From Collinsella sp. AF23-2 (lineage in GTDB: Bacteria > Actinomycetota > Coriobacteriia > Coriobacteriales > Coriobacteriaceae): DNA of 28,662 bases. The DNA is taken from contig NZ_QRVG01000014.1 in assembly GCF_003459245.1 (NCBI RefSeq), forward strand, positions 32,018 through 60,679, read 5' to 3'. Both the position numbers and the translations under genes were made by a program. The notes beneath the pieces are model-generated. The model did no database searches. It saw only the letters and a program-made list of their open reading frames with translations, and had not been told where the DNA came from. Every line of letters starts with the position of its first letter. The stretch's first letter is position 1. This document shows positions 1-7,777 of this stretch, in pieces.

Positions 1-11
1 CTTTCTTTCGC

Positions 12-56
12 AATAAACACCCCAGCGAGAGCCGAGTCGCCGCTGGGGTGTTTATT
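12..56. terminator. Perfect 16-bp inverted repeat, probable terminator of an upstream gene
   Basis: Arms at 12-27 and 41-56 are perfectly complementary around a 13-nt loop. The arm ends are AT-rich (AATAAA/TTTATT), so the hairpin could terminate transcription in either direction. It ends only 11 bp before the tRNA-Ala gene. That leaves little room for a separate tRNA promoter, so the hairpin may be read through or may overlap the tRNA promoter. Confidence 0.6.
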
Positions 57-67
57 ACTGTCTCCGT

Positions 68-143
68 GGGGGTTTAGCTCAGCTGGGAGAGCGCGGGCTT
101 TGCAAGCCTGAGGTCAGGGGTTCGATCCCCCTAACCTCCACCA
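68..143 (+). tRNA. tRNA-Ala (anticodon TGC)
   Basis: A complete 76-nt cloverleaf with the CCA end encoded. The 7-bp acceptor stem contains the G3-U70 wobble pair that marks alanine tRNAs. The anticodon arm is CGGGC/GCCTG around the loop TTTGCAA, and the T loop is TTCGATC. It lies 4 bp upstream of tRNA-Ile and is probably co-transcribed with it. This pair usually sits in rRNA operon spacers, but no rRNA is visible here. Confidence 0.96.
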
Positions 144-147
144 TGAT

Positions 148-224
148 GGACCTGTAGCTCAGTTGGTTAGAGCGTCCGGCTGATAACCGGGAGGTCACAA
201 GTTCGAATCTTGTCAGGTCCACCA
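148..224 (+). tRNA. tRNA-Ile (anticodon GAT)
   Basis: A complete 77-nt cloverleaf with encoded CCA. Acceptor stem GGACCTG/CAGGTCC, anticodon loop CTGATAA, T loop TTCGAAT. It follows tRNA-Ala by 4 bp and is followed 14 bp later by a rho-independent terminator, so the two tRNAs form one short transcription unit. Confidence 0.96.
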
Positions 225-238
225 TCAAAACTGTGAAG

Positions 239-268
239 AGCCCTGGGGCGTTGCCTCGGGGCTTTTTT
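239..268 (+). terminator. Rho-independent terminator of the tRNA-Ala/tRNA-Ile unit
   Basis: Stem 239-248/254-263 (AGCCCTGGGG with CCTCGGGGCT, two G-U pairs), loop CGTTG, followed by a run of six T. It closes the tRNA pair. Confidence 0.85.
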
Positions 269-281
269 CTTACCTACTGAA

Positions 282-316
282 AGTAGTCAAAAAAGCCCCG
301 TCCCAAATTAACTACT
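282..316. repeat. 35-bp palindromic intergenic repeat, copy 1
   Basis: The ends AGTAGT (282-287) and ACTACT (311-316) are inverted repeats, extendable to 8 bp as AAAGTAGT/ACTACTTT. The centre reads AAAAAAGCCCCGTCCCAAAT. A second copy at 26709-26743 has the same length and matches at 29 of 35 positions. The sixth stem pair changes from T-A to C-G between copies, so pairing is conserved. Each copy lies just upstream of a coding region. An immediately upstream CTACT (274-278) could pair alternatively with AGTAG. Confidence 0.7.
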
Positions 317-322
317 TTGATT

Positions 323-352
323 TTGTGTGCTGTGCGAAAGATTGGGTAGTAT
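323..352 (+). promoter_or_regulatory. Possible promoter for the BFN-domain gene
   Basis: TTGTGT (323-328) and TAGTAT (347-352) are separated by 18 bp and lie about 57 bp upstream of the start codon. Both are moderate matches to sigma-A-type boxes. The repeat copy at 282-316 lies directly upstream. Confidence 0.35.
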
Positions 353-408
353 AGCTATTCAATGCGGCGGGCTGCCGCGTGTTAACCGCTACGTACCGGA
401 GGTGTTCC

Positions 409-909
409 ATGGTTCGTGTCGACATAGAGACCATCGTCATGGCCGCCGGTCCCGTGCCATCGCTTATCGTGCTTCGTGAGCGCAGCAGCAAATCGGACTC
501 GCCCGCGCCGCTGCGTTCCCTTTCCATTCAGACTGGTTCGTTTGAAGCTGCTGCCATCAGCCGCGGCATCGATAGCGGCCGCGCCGAGCGCCCGATCACC
601 CATGATCTGTTGCTCGATACCGTTGACGCCCTGGGCGCCAAGCTCGAGCGCATCGAGATCGTCCGCGCCGAGCCGCCGGTGTTCTACGCGACGATCGTCG
701 TACTGGCCGATGGCGAGGAGCGCAAGATCGACGCTCGTCCCAGTGATGCCATTGCCCTTGCCGTGCGCAGCAATGCTCCCATGTTTGTGGAGGACGACAT
801 CATGAATCGCCTGGGCACTGTTTCCACCCACGCCGAGGATGTCGACGACGAGCAGGAGTTCGAGAAGTTCGACGAGTTCGTCCATACGCTCTCCCCCGAT
901 GACTTCTAA
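409..909 (+). CDS. Bifunctional nuclease (BFN/DUF151) family protein
   Basis: A 166-residue protein of the BFN domain family (PF02577), whose characterised members are linked to DNase/RNase activity or stress responses; the cellular role here is unproven. The diagnostic block is in the second half: a helix with LLLDTVDALGAKLERIEIVR, a strand with VFYATIVVLADG, then IDARPSDAIALAVRSNAPMFVEDDI. The C-terminus is acidic (DVDDEQEFEKFDEF), as is common in the family. The start at 409 is chosen because GGAGG sits six bases upstream; the longer GTG start at 379 has no such site. The next gene begins within about 35 bp, suggesting a small operon through 1779. No nuclease active-site residue is established well enough in this family to check here. 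Confidence 0.85.
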   Translation: MVRVDIETIVMAAGPVPSLIVLRERSSKSDSPAPLRSLSIQTGSFEAAAISRGIDSGRAERPITHDLLLDTVDALGAKLERIEIVRAEPPVFYATIVVLADGEERKIDARPSDAIALAVRSNAPMFVEDDIMNRLGTVSTHAEDVDDEQEFEKFDEFVHTLSPDDF

Positions 910-942
910 ATGCGGGGCGGCAGGGTTGCGGAGTGTTCGCTG

Positions 943-1299
943 ATGGCCAGCGGTATGTCGGTTGAGGCGGCGGCCATTGCACGCGAGGCCCAGATGCGCT
1001 CGGAGGCTTCTGAGGCGGCTCGCATTGCCTATGTGACGCAGGCCCGCACGCTTCGCGAGCGCCGCGGCTCGTTTATCAAGATGGTTGTCGTCTCCGCCCT
1101 TGTCGCGGCAATCTGCTCGCGCCTTCGTGGTACAGTTGGTGCGCTTGGGTTTTCGATTTCAACAGGCTTGGTAATCTGGGGTGTGGTCGATGCGGTCATG
1201 CTGACCAACCAGATCAAGGTACTCGACAAGCGCGCGATGGATATGATGCGCGCCCGCGACGCTGCCGCCAAGATCGCTGCCGAGGCACAGGAACTGTAA
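943..1299 (+). CDS. Small two-pass membrane protein, function unknown
   Basis: A 118-residue protein I do not recognise. The first 40 residues are alanine-, glutamate- and arginine-rich and probably helical. Two hydrophobic segments follow at about 45-59 (MVVVSALVAAICS) and 66-88 (VGALGFSISTGLVIWGVVDAVML), then an amphipathic alanine-rich C-terminal helix. The start at 943 is preceded by GGAG nine bases upstream. An in-frame ATG at 910 abuts the previous stop (TAAATG) but has no ribosome binding site; it would add 11 residues and is possible by translational coupling. It sits between the BFN gene and another unassigned gene, 30 bp before the latter, so an operon is likely. Confidence 0.7.
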   Translation: MASGMSVEAAAIAREAQMRSEASEAARIAYVTQARTLRERRGSFIKMVVVSALVAAICSRLRGTVGALGFSISTGLVIWGVVDAVMLTNQIKVLDKRAMDMMRARDAAAKIAAEAQEL

Positions 1300-1329
1300 C
1301 GACGCGAGACTCGATGGGAAGGTCTAAAG

Positions 1330-1779
1330 ATGGCACAGGATATGCAGGACGCCGGTAACGTCTCCGCCGAGCTCGACGCCATGGTGTGCGATCTGATCGG
1401 CGCGTTCTTGGACGACCTTGCCGTCGGCGAGAATCCGGGCGTAGTTGTGGCGATCGAGGACGCTGCTTCCAACCGATATCTGGCGGCGCTCGACGAAGAT
1501 GGCGAGGAGGCATGCCTCGAGGCTGCCACCAACTTTATCTCCGAGCACAAGATGGGTCTTAAGGACGAGGGGCTGGGCCGCATCGCCCGCTATGCCATCG
1601 GCTACACCGGTTGTGTCGAAATTGACGGCGGCTATCACGACGCCCTGCTCGTGAGCTTCTTCGAAACCACGCTCGAGAGCGGTTTTTCGGCATACGTGCT
1701 GTATGAGGGCATGGGTGCCGGCGATGGTTTTATGTGGAGCGACCCTGAACCTGCAGGTGAGGAAACCCCTCTCATCTAA
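1330..1779 (+). CDS. Conserved hypothetical protein, soluble
   Basis: A 149-residue acidic protein without signal peptide or membrane segment, and with no domain I recognise. The middle reads GRIARYAIGYTGCVEIDGGYHDALLVSFFETTLESGFSAYVLYEGMG, suggesting a mixed alpha/beta fold. Codon use matches the neighbours, and GGGAAGG lies about seven bases before the ATG. It follows the small membrane protein by 30 bp in the same direction and precedes typA by 117 bp. No terminator is obvious in that gap, so read-through into typA is possible. Confidence 0.7.
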   Translation: MAQDMQDAGNVSAELDAMVCDLIGAFLDDLAVGENPGVVVAIEDAASNRYLAALDEDGEEACLEAATNFISEHKMGLKDEGLGRIARYAIGYTGCVEIDGGYHDALLVSFFETTLESGFSAYVLYEGMGAGDGFMWSDPEPAGEETPLI

Positions 1780-1896
1780 AATCGCTAAAATAAACGAGTT
1801 TTCGGTAAAAGGCTCAATATTCCCGCTGAGCGTTGTGTCGCTGGGCGGGCCGCATACGCGTGCCGTTTGTATATGGATAGAAGATAGGGGAACTAC

Positions 1897-3735
<1,839 letters not shown>

Positions 3736-3762
3736 GCGCTGGGGCTTATAACTGCCAATAAG

Positions 3763-3797
3763 AAAGGGCGCCGACCGCAATGGTCGGCGCCCTTTTT
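3763..3797. terminator. Strong terminator after typA, possibly bidirectional
   Basis: Perfect stem AAAGGGCGCCGACC/GGTCGGCGCCCTTT (3763-3776/3782-3795), loop GCAAT, then a T run to 3797. The A run on the left arm lets it also terminate the convergent minus-strand gene that ends at 3865. Confidence 0.92.
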
Positions 3798-3823
3798 GGT
3801 GCACGGGGATTGAGAAGGCCTGC

Positions 3824-3858
3824 ACCACCACAAAGATGCCTGTCCCCTTTGCGGTGGT
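3824..3858. repeat. Imperfect 12-bp hairpin between convergent genes
   Basis: ACCACCACAAAG (3824-3835) pairs with CTTTGCGGTGGT (3847-3858) with one mismatch, loop ATGCCTGTCCC. A second small inverted repeat, GGTGCA (3798-3803)/TGCACC (3821-3826), abuts it. It lies between the typA terminator and the end of the convergent gene. It has no T run, so it looks more like a dispersed intergenic repeat than a terminator. Confidence 0.5.
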
Positions 3859-3864
3859 TGGCGC

Positions 3865-5010
3865 CTAGGCGGTGGGGAGTCCCGGCGTGTTGGAGGCTTG
3901 TTGGGGCTTGAGATGGGCGTTGCGCCAGATGATCTGGATAACGTAGCCGAGCATAAAGACAAAGGCCACGCCGCTGATGAAGTCGCCGATGAGGGGAAGT
4001 CCCGTGAGGGCACCTGCGGCGATGCCGCCCACGGCGGCCATGACGTAGCGGTTCTGGTTGTGTCCGACCATGCGGGCGATTGCGGTGCCCGTAAATGCCG
4101 CCGAGACCAGAGCAATGCCGATGATGCCGCACATGAGGGCGCCGGCGAGCGACAGGCCTGCAATCGAGATGATGAGCAACAGGACGGCGGGAACGACGGC
4201 GACCGTGCCCAGAAGACCGCTCACCCACAGTGGCGTGGGGTGCTGGTGGAGCATTCCGGCGGCACTGGCGGTTGCGCGCGGAAAGACAAGCTCAAGCAGG
4301 ATGGCGACAAAGCCGGTGGAAAGCGCTGCGGCAACGATGCCGCCGATAATGTCGTTGACCGTAGAGGTGTCCTCGTTTTCGGTTCGGTCGATCTTGAGGG
4401 CTCCGACCTGGGCACCCTCTGCCCGCTCGGGATCCTGTGAGACGTGGGCGCTCACCGTGCCGGTGATGCAGGCGTTTTTGCCCAGGATGAGCTTGTCGGC
4501 CCAGACCTCAACATCGCCATCGACGGTGCCATCGATGGTAACGGTGTCGCCGGCGAGCGCCGCTGATTTAGCGGAGCCGCGCAGGGCGACCGTCTCGCCT
4601 GCCGCGTAAAAACAGTTGGCGGTGCTACCGGTGTTAAGGACGACGTGCTGGCCGGCTACCGTCACGCTGCCATCGATTGCGGTTTTGGCGATATCGATGG
4701 TACGCGCCGCCAGGCGAACGGCGCCGCCTACGGTGCAGTCGCGAATCGACAGGCTCTCGCCCGCCGCGATAATATCGCGGCCGATGGAGGCATCGTCTAA
4801 GTTGAGGCTTTGGCCGGCCCAGTACAGGTCGCCTTCGACCCCGGACGGGGTGGAGTCAGCTTCGGTCGTGAGCACGTTTCCGGCGGTATCTGTGCCGGCG
4901 AATGAGGTCGTGGGAAGTACGATTAGCGCAAGTGCAATCAGTGCGAATAGGAGGGCGATGCGCTCCTGCACTTTACGGTGCCGGGACGACGGTGCTAGGT
5001 TGTAAGGCAT
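3865..5010 (-). CDS. Exported polymer-forming (bactofilin-like) protein with C-terminal membrane domain
   Basis: A 381-residue protein. Residues 18-38 form a signal peptide or anchor (IALLFALIALALIVLPTTSFAG). Residues 60-190 are made of short repeated beta units (AGQSLNL, AAGESLSI, AARTIDI, VAGQHVVL, AAGETVALRG, LAGDTVTIDGTVDGDVEVW) in the right-handed beta-helix style of polymer-forming bactofilin domains. Residues about 218-362 hold four or five hydrophobic helices ending in a basic tail. The start is taken at 5010, where AAGGA lies about six bases upstream; the longer frame to 5058 lacks a ribosome binding site. It follows the TRIC-family gene on the same strand by 106 bp. It is likely a cell-envelope scaffold, but no partner is identifiable. 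Confidence 0.75.
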   Translation of the reverse strand: MPYNLAPSSRHRKVQERIALLFALIALALIVLPTTSFAGTDTAGNVLTTEADSTPSGVEGDLYWAGQSLNLDDASIGRDIIAAGESLSIRDCTVGGAVRLAARTIDIAKTAIDGSVTVAGQHVVLNTGSTANCFYAAGETVALRGSAKSAALAGDTVTIDGTVDGDVEVWADKLILGKNACITGTVSAHVSQDPERAEGAQVGALKIDRTENEDTSTVNDIIGGIVAAALSTGFVAILLELVFPRATASAAGMLHQHPTPLWVSGLLGTVAVVPAVLLLIISIAGLSLAGALMCGIIGIALVSAAFTGTAIARMVGHNQNRYVMAAVGGIAAGALTGLPLIGDFISGVAFVFMLGYVIQIIWRNAHLKPQQASNTPGLPTA

Positions 5011-5024
5011 AGTGAATCCTTCGC

Positions 5025-5045
5025 TAGATACTCGACATGTATCTA
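5025..5045. promoter_or_regulatory. 7-bp inverted repeat upstream of the bactofilin-like gene
   Basis: TAGATAC (5025-5031) and GTATCTA (5039-5045) are perfect inverted repeats 7 bp apart, 15 bp upstream of the start codon at 5010. The spacing suits a dimeric repressor operator or a small mRNA hairpin near the ribosome binding site. Confidence 0.35.
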
Positions 5046-5116
5046 ACAGGGTACCCAACGCGCGGGCGCTCTAAAAGAACCTCTCGGTTGCATTTCGAAG
5101 GGTCGTGCCGTGCTGT

Positions 5117-5806
5117 CTACTTTTTGCGATGCAAGAAGCGCGCGATGTCTTCCTCGGTGGGGCTTTTGATGTCAAAGCGCAGCGAGAGCCAGCGCAGACC
5201 CATGGTCACGACAACGCATACGACTAGCGCGGCGACATTGCTGACCAAGCCACTCATGACGAGGCTTACATAGCTTGCCGATCCGGCGATGGCCGCGATG
5301 GCATAAAAGTTAGTGCGTTGGAAAATGCCCGGAACCACGCCCATAAAGCCGTCGCGCAACATGCCGCCGCCCACCGCGGTGAAAAAGCCCATCATGATGC
5401 ATACGGCCGGCGCAAAGCCGTAGACCAACGCCTTGTCCGCGCCGGTTGCCGCATAGATGCCGACCGAGATGATGTCGAGCAGGGGAATGAGTTTCTCGGG
5501 TTTATCGACGATTGCCGGGAAGATGTAGATAATGGCCGCCGTGGCAATGGAAAGTGGTAGTGCCATCGGCTGGTTGAGGATGTAGACGTTGCCCACTTGC
5601 AGTGTCATGTCGCGTAATAGACCGCCGCCCAGGCCGCAGACCACGGCGAGTGCGACTGCGCCCACCAGGTCGAGCTTATGCTCGCGCGCGACCAGCACGC
5701 CCGAGATCGATGCCGCGACAACAGCGAACATCTCGAGCCAAAAGGGGATAGCGACCATGGCATCCGAGGCATGTGAGGTAACGGTCATAGCGGCGACGAC
5801 GGGCAA
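5117..5806 (-). CDS. TRIC / UPF0126 (YicG-like) family membrane protein
   Basis: A 229-residue integral membrane protein with about seven hydrophobic segments arranged as two repeats. Each repeat carries the family's glycine motif followed by arginine and aspartate: GLGGGLLRD (first repeat) and VGGGMLRD (second). Prokaryotic members of this family form trimeric cation channels related to animal TRIC proteins. The start is a TTG at 5806 because AAGGA lies seven bases upstream; the first internal ATG (5788) has no ribosome binding site. The C-terminus is basic and cytosolic (FLHRKK). It lies upstream of the bactofilin-like gene on the same strand, and the two may be co-transcribed. Confidence 0.88.
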   Translation of the reverse strand: MPVVAAMTVTSHASDAMVAIPFWLEMFAVVAASISGVLVAREHKLDLVGAVALAVVCGLGGGLLRDMTLQVGNVYILNQPMALPLSIATAAIIYIFPAIVDKPEKLIPLLDIISVGIYAATGADKALVYGFAPAVCIMMGFFTAVGGGMLRDGFMGVVPGIFQRTNFYAIAAIAGSASYVSLVMSGLVSNVAALVVCVVVTMGLRWLSLRFDIKSPTEEDIARFLHRKK

Positions 5807-5971
5807 GATGGAATCCTTCTGATTGCGAGTTTAGACAATGCCCGTACATAGTACATGGTTGGCGGCGATTGCGACCCCATTGCTCGGCAAACGGTCGGGA
5901 CTGGGCGCGGGCGTAGGTTCCATGTTTGGGGATCTGGGTTGATGCTGAACGCGATGGGGGCGTGGTTGAAT

Positions 5972-6103
5972 AGGAGGGATGTCTAAATTTTGAGCAGCGC
6001 TCAAAATTTATCCGGTCGGCTTACGCCGACCGCGCTGCGCTAAAAACGCGCCACGGGCGCGTTTTCTTTACGCTTTGCGCCCTGGCGGGTTCGAATCCCT
6101 CCT
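5972..6103. other. Structured non-coding element: three hairpins closed by a 9-bp outer stem
   Basis: Three consecutive perfect hairpins: TAAATTTTGAGC/GCTCAAAATTTA (5984-5995/5999-6010, loop AGC), CGGTCGGC/GCCGACCG (6013-6020/6025-6032, loop TTAC) and AAAACGCGCC/GGCGCGTTTT (6043-6052/6056-6065, loop ACG). They are enclosed by AGGAGGGAT (5972-5980), which pairs perfectly with ATCCCTCCT (6095-6103). The outer arm falls inside a copy of the tRNA-Ser 3' end. No open reading frame fits. It may be an unusual small RNA, a MITE-like repeat or an integration scar. Apart from this element, 5807-6130 shows nothing codable. Confidence 0.65.
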
Positions 6104-6111
6104 CCTTCGCC
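6087..6111 (+). pseudogene. Inverted duplicate of the tRNA-Ser(CGA) 3' end
   Basis: These 25 bases match the T arm and acceptor 3' strand of the neighbouring minus-strand tRNA-Ser (6177-6201) at 24 of 25 positions, in the opposite orientation. No 5' half able to fold a tRNA lies upstream. A 10-nt match to the D-loop segment GTGGTTGAAT is at 5962-5971, before the hairpin element. It is a tRNA fragment or attachment-site relic, not a working tRNA. Confidence 0.75.
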
Positions 6112-6136
6112 GTATTTGTTTGTAAGGGACTCAAAA

Positions 6137-6164
6137 TAAAAAAGCTCCCGTTGTTGGGAGCTTT
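6137..6164 (-). terminator. Terminator of tRNA-Ser(CGA)
   Basis: Read on the minus strand, the stem AAAGCTCCC/GGGAGCTTT (6164-6156 with 6149-6141) is followed by a T run complementary to 6137-6143. It begins 12 bp after the tRNA-Ser 3' end. Confidence 0.88.
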
Positions 6165-6175
6165 CTCAACCAAAA

Positions 6176-6266
6176 TGGCGGAGGAGGAGGGATTCGAACC
6201 CTCGTGACCTTATACAGGCCAAACGGTTTTCGAGACCGCCGCATTCAACCACTCTGCCACCCCTCC
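6176..6266 (-). tRNA. tRNA-Ser (anticodon CGA)
   Basis: A 91-nt class II tRNA with encoded CCA. Acceptor stem GGAGGGG/CTCCTCC, D loop with GTGGTTGAAT, anticodon loop TCTCGAAA, a long variable arm (GGCCTGTATAAGGTCA region) and T loop TTCGAAT. The discriminator is G, as in serine tRNAs. Its 3' end is duplicated in inverted orientation at 6087-6111. Confidence 0.95.
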
Positions 6267-6275
6267 GCGTGGGGT

Positions 6276-6305
6276 AAAAACAAAGCAGGCTCGAAGGCCT
6301 GCTTT
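6276..6305 (-). terminator. Terminator between the two tRNA-Ser genes
   Basis: On the minus strand, AAAGCAGGC (6305-6297) pairs with GCCTGCTTT (6290-6282), with a CTTCGA loop and T-rich sequence to 6276. It ends tRNA-Ser(GGA) transcripts before tRNA-Ser(CGA). Confidence 0.82.
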
Positions 6306-6314
6306 GGAATTAAC

Positions 6315-6405
6315 TGGCGGAGAGTCAGGGATTTGAACCCTGGAGACGCTTTTGACGCCTACACGATTTCCAATCGTGCTCCTTCGGCCACTCGGACAAC
6401 TCTCC
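6315..6405 (-). tRNA. tRNA-Ser (anticodon GGA)
   Basis: A 91-nt class II tRNA with encoded CCA. Acceptor stem GGAGAGT/ACTCTCC, anticodon stem CGATT around GGA, long variable arm (GGCGTCAAAAGCGTC region), T loop TTCAAAT and discriminator G. It is followed by its own terminator. Confidence 0.95.
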
Positions 6406-6615
6406 GTTAAATGCGAAAGTCAGTATACACGAGGAATCGCAAAGTGCAAACAGAAAAGTTGGCATTTTTTAAAACGCTTGGCCGCGCTTGGCGCTGCAGT
6501 GGGGTTTGAGGTTCCGAAAAACGGCTTCCGACCAGCGTGGTTGATCACCTCAATTGTTCAAAAAAGGGTATTCATAAGCGACTTGGCAATGAATTTAAAA
6601 ATCTTTGGTTGGCGT

Positions 6616-6741
6616 TGTGGACCACTGGTATGCATTTCGCGACCACAGCGTTGTGCCCGTTGACCTGCGGCTTGGTGCGACTTGTCCCCACGGCGCCGTA
6701 TCTTGTCCACAGTTCCGTCAAGCATTTGGTCAGCATTTGGT
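6616..6741. other. DnaA-box-like cluster with a tandem direct repeat
   Basis: TTGTCCACA (6703-6711) equals the DnaA-box form used by high-GC actinobacteria. TTGTCCCCA (6682-6690) differs at one base and starts exactly 21 bp, two helical turns, earlier. TGTGGACCA (6616-6624) is a reverse-strand site with one mismatch. Just downstream, AGCATTTGGT occurs twice with an 11-bp period (6721-6730 and 6732-6741). These lie in the roughly 500-bp gap between tRNA-Ser(GGA) and rpsF. The rest of that gap (6406-6615) is moderately AT-rich and holds no gene I can support. Confidence 0.4.
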
Positions 6742-6810
6742 TGGAAGACGCATGAAGTGCCGTGCGAGTATGGGCATATGTGGAGGTCATGAGGTTGTAG
6801 CTGCATATTC

Positions 6811-6839
6811 TTGCGGCCTGGGAGGTTGAAAGATATTAT
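6811..6839 (+). promoter_or_regulatory. Promoter of the rpsF operon
   Basis: TTGCGG (-35, 6811-6816) and TATTAT (-10, 6834-6839) are separated by exactly 17 bp. They lie about 70 bp upstream of the rpsF start, leaving a leader that contains the hairpin at 6856-6884. Confidence 0.72.
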
Positions 6840-6855
6840 TACCAAGTCTTTTCCT

Positions 6856-6884
6856 GCTTCAGGCGCACCTTCACGACCTGAAGC
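6856..6884 (+). promoter_or_regulatory. Leader hairpin of the rpsF mRNA, candidate S6:S18 autoregulatory site
   Basis: A perfect 8-bp stem GCTTCAGG/CCTGAAGC (6856-6863/6877-6884) encloses the 13-nt loop CGCACCTTCACGA. It sits 13-20 bp upstream of the rpsF ribosome binding site. Many bacteria repress this operon by S6:S18 binding to a leader hairpin. The position fits, but I cannot confirm the exact protein-binding motif. Confidence 0.45.
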
Positions 6885-6910
6885 CACATTTGCCCAGAGG
6901 AGGTGACAAT

Positions 6911-7204
6911 ATGAAGGCTTATGAACTGCTGTTCTTTGTTGACCCGTCGCTCGACCCCGAGACTCGTCTCGCTGTTATGAAGCGTATCGATACCACGATC
7001 GCTGAGGGCGCTGGCAAGGTCGACTCCGTTGACGAGTGGGGCAAGCGCAAGCTCGCCTACGAGATCAACGACCTCACCGATGGTGACTACACCCTCATCA
7101 ACTTCCACGCAGATCCTACCCAGATCGCCGAGCTTGATCGCGTCCTGCGCATCACCGACGCTGTGGTCCGCCACATGATCGTCCGTCGCGACGACCAGGA
7201 GTAA
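6911..7204 (+). CDS. rpsF: 30S ribosomal protein S6
   Basis: A 97-residue S6 of normal length. It starts MKAYELLFFVDPSLDPETR and carries the family core KRKLAYEINDLTDGDYTLINF followed by LDRVLRITDAVVRHMIVRRD. S6 binds 16S rRNA in the platform together with S18. The start at 6911 is preceded by GAGGAGG seven bases upstream; the frame open from 6890 lacks a site. It is first gene of rpsF-ssb-rpsR-rplI, the classical order. Confidence 0.98.
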   Translation: MKAYELLFFVDPSLDPETRLAVMKRIDTTIAEGAGKVDSVDEWGKRKLAYEINDLTDGDYTLINFHADPTQIAELDRVLRITDAVVRHMIVRRDDQE

Positions 7205-7252
7205 GACTGTCGTTTTGGACTGGGCTTGTGCCCCAAGAGGAAGTAGTGAGTT

Positions 7253-7705
7253 ATGAGCATCAATCGAGTGAACATCACCGGTAACCTCACCCGCGATCCC
7301 GAGCTGCGCGCCACCGCCGGCGGAACCCAGGTTCTGTCCTTTGGCGTCGCTGTGAACGATCGTCGCCGCAACGCGCAGACTGGCGAGTGGGAGGATTATC
7401 CCAACTTTGTCGACTGCACTATGTTCGGCACCCGCGCCGAGGCCGTGAGCCGTTTCCTGGCAAAGGGAAACAAGGTCGCGATCGAGGGCAAGCTGCGCTA
7501 CAGCTCTTGGGAACGCGACGGCCAGCGCCGGAGCAAGCTTGAGGTCATCGTTGATGAGATCGAGTTTATGAGCTCCCGTGGTGGCCAGGGTGGCTACGAT
7601 CAGGGCGGTTACGCCCCCGCAGCTCCTGCGCCCACAGCACGTCCTGCCGCACCGGTGGCTACGCCGCCCGCGGTCGACGTCTACGATGAGGACATCCCGT
7701 TTTAA
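7253..7705 (+). CDS. ssb: Single-stranded DNA-binding protein
   Basis: A 150-residue SSB. The OB-fold covers about residues 1-105 (MSINRVNITGNLTRDPELRATAGGTQVLSFGVAVNDR, WEDYPNFVDCTMFGTRAEAVSRFLAKG). A glycine-, alanine- and proline-rich linker follows, then the acidic tip DEDIPF that docks replication and repair partners. It binds ssDNA as a tetramer. It lies 48 bp after rpsF and 72 bp before rpsR in the same operon. Confidence 0.97.
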   Translation: MSINRVNITGNLTRDPELRATAGGTQVLSFGVAVNDRRRNAQTGEWEDYPNFVDCTMFGTRAEAVSRFLAKGNKVAIEGKLRYSSWERDGQRRSKLEVIVDEIEFMSSRGGQGGYDQGGYAPAAPAPTARPAAPVATPPAVDVYDEDIPF

Positions 7706-7777
7706 GGGTTGTTCACCTATTTTTGAGTGAGAGGCGGCTTCGGTTCGCCGAAGTTGCCAAATGAAAGGTATTTTGAC

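Noticed and set aside
68..224. tRNA-Ala/tRNA-Ile as part of an rRNA operon spacer
   Set aside because: No 16S or 23S sequence flanks the pair; a terminator hairpin and a protein gene follow.
5942..6112. A full plus-strand tRNA-Ser interrupted by the hairpin element
   Set aside because: The T-arm half is clear and a short D-loop match exists, but no 5' acceptor strand or anticodon arm can be found.
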